Part shown: piece by piece, positions 20,015 through 25,443 of the stretch | Layout of the letters: every line of letters starts with the position of its first letter | Position numbering within the stretch: the stretch's first letter is position 1 | From: Euprymna scolopes | Lineage: Eukaryota; Mollusca; Cephalopoda; Sepiida; Sepiolidae | Direction of reading: 5' to 3' | Assembly: GCA_024364805.1 (NCBI GenBank) | Contig: CM044501.1 | Span: forward strand, 36,729,044-36,754,486 | Length of the DNA: 25,443 nucleotides | The notes under the pieces: model-generated | What the model saw: only the letters and a program-made list of their open reading frames with translations | What the model was told of the DNA's origin: nothing | Databases searched by the model: none | Made by a program: the position numbers and the translations under genes

Positions 20015-20738
20015 ATGCAACCTGGACGTGAGGACACTTTAGAAGAACGATATGCAAAAACATTGTTTTCAACTTGGAAAAAAATGCTGCAGAAACGTAT
20101 GGAATGCTTTAGACTGCTTTTGGACCATCTTGTATGAATTGAGCATCAGTTTTTCAGTGGCATAAGAGATTCAAGGAAGGCAGGGAGTTTGTGAGGCTGG
20201 TTGAGAGGTGTGGGAGAAGTAAGGAAGTTAGAAAACCAGAGTTGATTGGTCAAATAAAGAATTTCATAGATAAGGACAGTTATGTGTCTATAGAGATAAT
20301 AAGTGCACAGTTTGATGTCAGTGTGGGAACTGTACACACAATTATCTGCCAGAAGCTGAAGATTGCGGAAGATTTGCGCGCATGCACCAGTTTACAACTC
20401 CATCCTTGTCACAGACTAGTTGACCAAGATGGGCATCAGACAGAATTTACATAATCTAAAACACAGACCAGTTTTTTTTTTTAATGATTTCTCTTGTATC
20501 ATCTTTTGCTCACTCTCTCTTTTGTCCAGACCATTCTCCCTCTGATTTTTGATTATTCCCTAAACTCAAGGAAAACCTTAGAGGATGTCGTTATAAGACA
20601 TATGAGTAGATGAAAGAGGTTGTAACGAGGGTCATTGGCATGCTCACACAGGAGGATTTCCATGGAGTTTCCCAGAAGTTGTTTGAACATTACAACAAGT
20701 GCATTGCATCCGGAGGATATTACTTTAAAGGGGACTAG
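20015..20738 (+). pseudogene. Mariner transposase remnant
   Basis: Starts at ATG 20015 with MQPGREDTLEERYAKTLFST, a degenerate first helix-turn-helix. A stop and frame change follow, then the linker WHKRFKEGREF. Next come RCGRSKEVRKPELIGQIKNF, KDSYVSIEIISAQFDVSVG and TVHTIICQKLKI (20160-20370), the conserved paired-like DNA-binding region. Immediately afterwards the sequence jumps to APVYNSILVTD*LTKMGIRT (frame shifted; about 20385-20440), which is part of the last third of the catalytic domain. The first two catalytic blocks are therefore deleted. A 70-bp foreign filler (20441-20510) follows. The C-terminus then reads LFPKLKENLRGCRYKTYE, stop, MKEVVTRVIGMLTQEDFHG and NKCIASGGYYFKGD, ending at TAG 20736-20738. 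It is dead. Confidence 0.9.
20441..20510 (+). repeat. Filler copy inside mariner of a sequence at 20898-20964
   Basis: CAGAATTTACATAATCTAAA through CATCTTTTGCT is nearly identical to 20898-20964 in the 3' flank of the mariner. The two differ only by one A in an A run and by the length of a T run. The outside copy is continuous with flanking DNA, and the inside one interrupts the transposase, so the direction of copying was flank to element. Confidence 0.9.
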
Positions 20739-20897
20739 AGTTTCATGTGTGTACTATCAATAAAATTGCCCATACAAAAAAAATTTGGAAACTTATTTAA
20801 GACACCTCATAAGTCATCAGTGTAGGGTATCAATTCATCAGAGTAGAATCTATAGCCTTGTTTTCCATCTGTTGATGTATCATCTCCCCTTCCCCTG

Positions 20898-20964
20898 CAG
20901 AATTTACATAATCTAAACACAGACCAGTTTTTTTTTAATGATTTCTCTTGTATCATCTTTTGCT
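20898..20964 (+). repeat. Source copy of the mariner filler sequence
   Basis: This 67-bp stretch of the 3' flank, 89 bp beyond the mariner terminus, is the apparent donor of the filler at 20441-20510. It starts with CTGCAG and has a run of nine T in the middle. It has no other recognised feature. Confidence 0.85.
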
Positions 20965-21157
20965 TTAAAAAATGGTTACAATAATGAGCTCTTTCAACCC
21001 ATGTTTTGAAATCAATATAACACTGGTACAGCATCTTTAAAAAATATGATGATGTACCATTTATGTATGAATGTGTGATGGTTATGCAATGTTGGTTAAA
21101 ACTCATTTCAGTTCTCATTTAGCAGCTGTTTCTCATGAACATATATGTTCACCTATC

Positions 21158-21480
21158 AATCTTAAACCAAACCTGAAATATCCCAATTTTAGTGTTTTGG
21201 GACTGTGATGTTCAAATATGGAAATTCGGCCTCAAAAATGAAGAAACTTCCAGTTTTTAATTCCAGTGAATTTGCCTTGACCATAGCTTTCAAATAAGCC
21301 TTCACTGATCTCATAATCTTTACCCAAACCTGAAATATTTTAGTGTTTTGAGATCGTAATGTCCAAATATGCAAATTCGGTCCCATCCCTCCAAAAATGA
21401 ATAAACTTTTATTTTATTTTTTTTATTCCAGTGTATTCGCCTCGACTTTAGCTTTCAAATGAGCCTTTACATCATGTTAT
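21158..21480 (+). repeat. Two-copy tandem repeat, about 157-bp period
   Basis: CCAAACCTGAAATAT, TTTAGTGTTTTG, CAAATATG.AAATTCGG, ATTCCAGTG, TTCGCCT/TTTGCCT and AGCTTTCAAATRAGCCTT occur in this order twice, at about 21158 and 21315. The second copy has an expanded T-rich stretch. The dispersed repeat copy at 21537 follows shortly after, so the array and that repeat may belong to one larger element. Confidence 0.75.
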
Positions 21481-21536
21481 ACTATTATTTTCCGAGGATT
21501 TATGCCCAAATTACAAAAAAATAGCATTCTGGCCCA

Positions 21537-21605
21537 GTGTGTGGTGTATAACTTATTTCCTACTATTCTTTCGAGTATATATTCCCAGGACTTGCTTCTG
21601 CATTC
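21537..21605 (+). repeat. Dispersed repeat (second copy of 18473-18541)
   Basis: Beginning GTGTGTGGTGTATAACTTAT and containing GAGTATATATTCCCAGGACT, it matches 18473-18541 in the same orientation. It lies 77 bp beyond the 3' splice-donor side of the first visible CFAP96-like exon, inside the large intron. Confidence 0.75.
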
Positions 21606-21681
21606 GATATTCAGTTTTTTTACAGATGGTCTAGTAAAGTGAGATGTTATATGAGAAATGAAATGGTTCCAAAATACTCAC

Positions 21682-21819
21682 CCATAACCTGTGCCTTTTT
21701 TTCCTGGATTGGTCAACACATTTTTTCCTTGAGGTTTGTATAGACCTTTACTTATCTCGACATTACACATCGAAGGAATAATGCCACCAAATGTGCCATA
21801 GAAAGAGCCAGCACCACAG
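21682..21819 (-). CDS. CFAP96: CFAP96-like protein, first visible exon
   Basis: A 138-bp minus-strand exon follows an acceptor (TATTTTGTAG) and ends at a consensus donor (GGGTGAGTAT). After one base completing an earlier codon, 45 codons read CGAGSFYGTFGGIIPSMCNV, then EISKGLYKPQGKNVLTNPGK and KGTGYG. This is the signature region of the CFAP96/C4orf47 family: human has GLGSYYGTIGG...KAPGKNLYTNPGKKGTGYG as I recall. CFAP96 is a small protein linked to cilia, basal bodies and centrosomes. The exon leaves in phase 2, matching the next exon at 9747. Earlier exons, which should encode the N-terminus with a LPGGTKEMS-like and an AFLPSNG-like motif, were not found between 21820 and 25443. Confidence 0.9.
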
Positions 21820-21889
21820 CTACAAAATAAATAAATAAATAATGATAATAAATTTAATTATAAGAGTAAAAAAGAATGAAATAACATTT

Positions 21890-22910
21890 CTTCCAGACTA
21901 TGGCTGAGAGAATGAGAACAATCTACTCTTGTTCAGTTCCAAATTTTATACACATTCTTACATGCTACCCCTATGTGGATTCTCAAGTTTGACCAGACAC
22001 ATTTGAAGAAGGTCGGAGGTTACATCAGCTGAAACGTGAAAATACCATCTAAAAATGAAAACAGTAGTCCGAAGAATCTAAATAAAACATTCTCAAGTTC
22101 AATTATTACATTTCTAAATTTATGAGATGAGCATTGATTATTCATATTATTTGGATTCTTCGAACTACTGTTCTCATCTTGAGTGTTATTTTCATGTTTT
22201 CGACAATGTAATCTCCAATCTTCTTCAGGTGTGATGTTTCTGAATTTTTGAGATGAGGATTGGTTATTCGTATTATTTAGATTCATCAGACTACTGTTCT
22301 TATCTTGAGCATGCTACCCCCATGAAGTAAATAAAGGGTTCCGCTCGAAATTCTGTCCAAATTCCCAAGTTTGAAAGATACACTTGAAGAAGGTTGGAGG
22401 TTACATTGATCAAAACGTTGTGAAAATCACATTCAAGATGAGAACAGTAGTCCAATTAATTCAAATGATACAAATTCTTCAGGTGTATCTTGTCGAACTA
22501 AGGAAACTTTGTCGAACTCTGGAATCTGCACGGAATTTCATAACGGATAAAGTACTTGGTAAAATTCAATTGTAAGTGACACTCTTCTGGGTGTTGAAGG
22601 TTTAATCTTCAGTGGGAGTGATACTAAGAATACAATTGAGAATTAATTAAGACTTCTACCAAGCTATGCCTGATGGAATAAGAGCATGCTTCCTCCATAG
22701 ATTCCAAAGTTTGGCCAATTACACCTGAAGTAGGTGGAAGGTTACATCGACCGAAATGTTGTGCAAATGGCACTCAAGATGAGAACAGCAGTCAGAATAA
22801 TCCAAACAATACAAGATTCTCAAGTTCAATTAATAGGTTCCAAAGTTCAAAAAGATACACTGAAAGTAGGTCAGGCATTACGTTGGCTGAAACGTTGTGA
22901 AAAAAAACAA
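21890..22910. repeat. Repeat array with second hammerhead-like family, mixed orientation
   Basis: Copies of a unit containing ACACCTGAAGAAGGTTGGAG, a GTTACATCGACC stretch, GAAACGTTGTG and then CAAGATGAGAACAGTAGTCC occur at about 22002, 22380, 22721 and 22855 on the plus strand. One copy lies inverted at 22184-22236. Spacer words such as TCCAAAGTTTG, ATTCTCAAGTTCAATTA and CATGCTACCCC also recur. All copies have decayed cores (for example TTGAAGA at 22384, CTGAAGT at 22725), but helix II remains pairable in several. The short frames over the array are not genes. Confidence 0.8.
22721..22763 (+). ncRNA. Hammerhead-like motif, second family, degenerate copy
   Basis: Helix I ACAC (22721-22724) precedes CTGAAGT (22725-22731), which has T where the hammerhead core needs A. 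GGT...ACC forms the base of helix II (22733 to 22752). GAAATGTT (22753-22760) follows with T at the cleavage position, then GTG (22761-22763) closes helix I. As in the 8.7-kb motif there is one extra base between core and helix II. With the core change this copy should be inactive; it is listed as the clearest plus-strand member of its family. Confidence 0.3.
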
Positions 22911-23450
22911 CCAATATAACGATACTGGTGCTCAGTAAAAATGGCACAGGTAAAAATGCCACCAGAAAAAAATAATATGGTTAAAATCGGACAAGTGAAT
23001 ATAAATAGTAAAAAAAAAAGCCAAAGCAAGAACAATTCAGTAGCAGAAAATTAGTATTGTTCAGGACGGACAAGCTGGAGATAGTGGTGGTGGTGATCGT
23101 GGTGGTGGTGGTGGTAGCACGGACAAACGGTTCCCGGAGCTGTATTAAACGATAGGAGATGTGTAACTCTGAGTTGTTCCTATGTAAAGAAAAAAACTAA
23201 TTGCTATGCTAAATTTCGTTGCTCTACTGGTATGAGAAGTGGGTCAGGGGTATTACTTATTGAACAATCCCCGTATCTAATTAGAATGTGGGTGATCATT
23301 TTATGTTAAATTTCTATGCAAAACTATCAATCAATACACTTTATATATATTTGAATTATTGAATAAACTGTTTAGATTTACCCAAGAAAACTAATCTAAT
23401 CCGAATGTTAGTTATCGGCATAATTTTTGTATGACAAAATTAAACATGAT
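22911..23450. other. Non-coding sequence with a short GGT repeat
   Basis: A GTGGTGGTG run occurs at about 23084-23117. CTAATTAGAATGTGGGTGATC (about 23256) and a similar CTAATCCGAATGTTAGTTATC (about 23394) suggest a weak duplication. No gene recognised. This lies upstream of the first visible exon and is probably intron. Confidence 0.4.
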
Positions 23451-23453
23451 TAA

Positions 23454-23507
<54 letters not shown>

Positions 23508-23624
23508 ATGATGATTATTCGTTTTTCAAGCAACTTCAACTCAGACGATCTTTACTCTTCTTCTTCTTCATCAGCATCATCAGCAGCAGCAGCAGAGTTA
23601 ACCATACATTAATCATGATTAATT
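23445..23624. repeat. Inverted trinucleotide structure (CTG/ATG arm and CAT/CAG arm)
   Basis: CATGATTAATT is followed by about 14 CTG units (23455-23498) and about six GAT/ATG units to 23516. After 50 bp come CTT units, CATCAGCATCAT and five CAG units (to 23595), then a perfect 16-bp palindrome ATTAATCATGATTAAT (23609-23624). The right half is the inverted complement of the left half, with a shorter trinucleotide run. The whole could fold as a long hairpin with CTG/CAG pairing. Confidence 0.85.
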
Positions 23625-24525
23625 TAGTCATCCAGATATAGTAAAAACCTGTTCATTTTAGAGAATTTAAACAATTTTTTAAAACATTTAAGCAAATTCA
23701 AAAAAAAAAAAAACCTGAGTAAAATATATATTGTAAAATATAAATAAAATAGGACAAATTAAGCAAAGTAAGAAAAAGAAAAGATAGGAAAGTTAATGTG
23801 TAAAACAACTCAAATTCTTGGAGGATGCTCCAACAAGAAATAGATGCAATCTCAATCCCCATATATAATAAAATGACTGCAAAAATTCCCCTCTGGAATA
23901 AAATATTGTAGGTTTGCAACAACAGATGCCACATACAAATTCTAGGCTATTAGCCACTATCTTATGTAGCTTTTGGACATCATTTTAGACACATTCAGTT
24001 GTGATAAGAAAATGCTACATGGTATCCTACAAGCAACACCATCACAATCACAACATTTTTAGAGGAGGGAGTCCCTATTTTTCTCTCTAAATATTCAGTC
24101 CTACCACTGCTACCAGTTGTCACTAGCATGAATTCTACATGTTCCACAGATTCTGTGATTACACCGACCGTAACTGGCTAATACATACATACACCTAACA
24201 TAATCTTTCCAATTTCCAATTCAAAAATAATAAAGGCTCCCTCACCAAAGTTCGTCCATTCTGAATGGTTGAAAAATTCTCATATTCCAGAATAGAGTTC
24301 TTTGCTTTATAAACGAACGCTTACTAACATTAAAATATAGCTTCACTAAGAGACATATTAGTATGTCTGGCGTAAAGTTCATTTAATGCATAGGTCATTT
24401 CAGATATGTAAAATTGAAAATTAGAGCAGAGAGAAAATCATTTAACAAACATTAAATAACCCGTTTATTTGCTTTCTCTTACAAAGTTCAAACCATGCTA
24501 TCCACTATAAGAATCTCCTTCATTA
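23625..24525. other. Non-coding sequence, no element recognised
   Basis: AT-rich sequence. A minus-strand stretch at about 24060-24180 reads as a Cys-rich but interrupted translation that could be a transposon coding relic; the evidence is too weak to name it. Confidence 0.4.
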
Positions 24526-24527
24526 TC

Positions 24528-24573
24528 GTTGACGTCGATGACAATGATGATGATGTTGATGACGACAACGATG
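24528..24573. repeat. GAT-rich tract with 12-bp inverted ends
   Basis: ATCGTTGACGTC at the left and GACGACAACGAT at the right are inverted complements with one mismatch, enclosing a GATGATGAT-rich loop. It is a second trinucleotide tract bounded by inverted repeats in the same kilobase. Confidence 0.6.
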
Positions 24574-24654
24574 TATTCATCAAAACAATAACAAAAAATT
24601 ACACAGCCCTTGCTATCAACTTTTTTTTACCATTAAACACGTATATATTTATAT

Positions 24655-24680
24655 ATTGAAGAGTTTAGCTCCCAAATATT
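24655..24680 (+). repeat. Direct repeat, left copy (right copy 25108-25133)
   Basis: ATTGAAGAGTTTAGCTCCCA plus AATATT recurs 453 bp to the right with one change. Both copies are followed by T-rich and then A/C-rich low-complexity sequence. The pair brackets the palindrome at 24831-24938. Confidence 0.75.
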
Positions 24681-24830
24681 TGCATCTTTTATATTAAGAT
24701 TTCTCCTAAAAAAAAAAACAAAAAAAGAAAGAAAAAAATATGGAAGTGTATTTGTTAATTATTTTATCTTTTCCATGCAATTTGACAACATTTCTAGGTT
24801 TCCTGGGATTATATTATTGAATATCACATC

Positions 24831-24938
24831 TACAATTGTCACGGACAAAACATTATGCTTTCCGAGCGACCAGCCAAACAATGCACATGCGCGCATTGTT
24901 TGGCTTATGGCAAGACTATTTGTCAGTGACAATTACAC
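24831..24938. mobile_element. Imperfect palindrome of about 108 bp, probable foldback MITE
   Basis: The core is a perfect inverted repeat, AGCCAAACAATGC (24872-24884) and GCATTGTTTGGCT (24893-24905), with an 8-nt loop ACATGCGC. Outer arms also pair: CAATTGTCACGGACAAA on the left and the complement of TTTGTCAGTGACAATT on the right. The connecting segments differ in length by about ten bases, so one arm has an indel. There is no coding capacity: the 83-codon frame crossing it is incidental. Terminal boundaries and target duplication are unclear, so a MITE is likely but not proven. Confidence 0.6.
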
Positions 24939-25107
24939 ATGTGTTATTCGTTTACAGATTACTCCCAAAACTATAAGTCATCAAATTAGGGTGACTGTGA
25001 AAGACGGTGATAAACAGCCAATTTAACTTCATTGGAACCTTGAACATTACCTTTATAAATGCTATATAGAGAATATGGCGATATTGAAGATGTCTATTCT
25101 GGACTAA

Positions 25108-25133
25108 ATTGAAGAGGTTAGCTCCCAAATATT
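25108..25133 (+). repeat. Direct repeat, right copy
   Basis: Matches 24655-24680 with one substitution (GAGGTTAG for GAGTTTAG). Confidence 0.75.
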
Positions 25134-25443
25134 GCGTTTTTTTATTATTATGCCGAAAAACAAAAAAACAAAACAAGGAAGTTTATTGAACAAAATGATA
25201 TAAACTTATTTTTTTGCCAACAATTTTATCCACACGTGTTTCTTTTAATCAAATTCCGTAATTTTTTTTCAGAACAAATTATAATAAAAAGGACATGTTT
25301 CTTTGGAAACTAAACTGTTCAATACATAAGTATATATAAAATACATCAGTACTTCGGCACGGTACATTCATTTTGGTCATGGGCGCCAGTGCCCGCTATT
25401 TTACTGGGCCGACAGAGGCTCCCACTAACAACTGTAGTTTAAT
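25134..25443. other. Non-coding sequence to window end
   Basis: AT-rich, with a small GGGC...GCCC hairpin near 25380-25396. No exon of the minus-strand gene was recognised here. Confidence 0.4.

Larger units (their letters stand above)
19810..20809 (+). mobile_element. Mariner element with intact ends and a gutted transposase
   Basis: The left terminus TGAGGTGCCTTCAATAAGTT and the complement of the right terminus, TGAGGTGTCTTAAATAAGTT, form inverted repeats of about 28 bp. Both ends are flanked by TA (19808-19809, 20810-20811). Total length is 1000 bp, against about 1.3 kb for complete relatives. Inside, a transposase remnant runs 20015-20738. The ends look good enough to be recognised by a helper transposase, but the element cannot move itself. 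Confidence 0.92.

Noticed and set aside
24060-24180. Cys-rich minus-strand translation (CNHRICGTC word)
   Set aside because: Interrupted by stops and too short. It could be a transposon relic but no family can be named.
24775-25026. 83-codon plus-strand ORF
   Set aside because: It crosses the 108-bp palindrome, so the reading frame is incidental.

Overview
The window looks like a piece of an animal nuclear genome. It is AT-rich, has long introns, and carries many decayed transposons. The repeat mix and the conserved gene fit an invertebrate, and a mollusc or cephalopod is plausible, but nothing here proves the clade. The one host gene I can support is on the minus strand. Three exons (21819-21682, 9747-9672, 5786-5610) join in frame across GT-AG introns, and their translation reads as the ortholog of CFAP96 (formerly C4orf47), a small cilium/centrosome-associated protein. 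The 5' exons lie to the right of the window. The last exon was not found and probably lies to the left.

Almost everything else is intron filled with repeats. From left to right: a C/A-rich segment with a TATA-like box (about 0.8-1.75 kb); a 122-bp tandem duplication (2.1-2.3 kb); AT-rich filler; an A-rich minisatellite with higher-order structure (4.86-5.35 kb); a foldback MITE touching the last visible exon (5.39-5.57 kb); a LINE reverse-transcriptase fragment (7.0 kb); a dispersed repeat present twice (7.3 and 9.2 kb); a cluster of MYB-type sites around a hairpin (8.0-8.2 kb); and a 122-bp tandem array whose units carry a hammerhead-ribozyme-like core (8.4-8.9 kb).

The large intron (9.75-21.68 kb) holds the 3' end of a second LINE (10.96-11.83 kb). 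It also holds a heavily nested hAT element (about 11.83-17.0 kb), into which a 5S-rRNA-derived SINE, a Tc1/mariner element, a solo LTR and a Helitron-like element (spanning a 395-N assembly gap) have landed. A mariner element with intact ends (19.81-20.81 kb) follows. Its transposase carries an internal deletion and a 70-bp filler copied from its own 3' flank.

Right of the 21.7-kb exon there is a second repeat array, some copies inverted, with the same hammerhead-like layout but a different helix II sequence (21.9-22.9 kb). After it come an inverted CTG/CAG trinucleotide structure (23.45-23.62 kb) and a long imperfect palindrome (24.83-24.94 kb).

The most interesting signal is the pair of unrelated repeat families that share the CTGAAGA / helix II / GAAACGT layout with base-paired helix II. 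All alignments are by eye and from memory of the families; no search was run.
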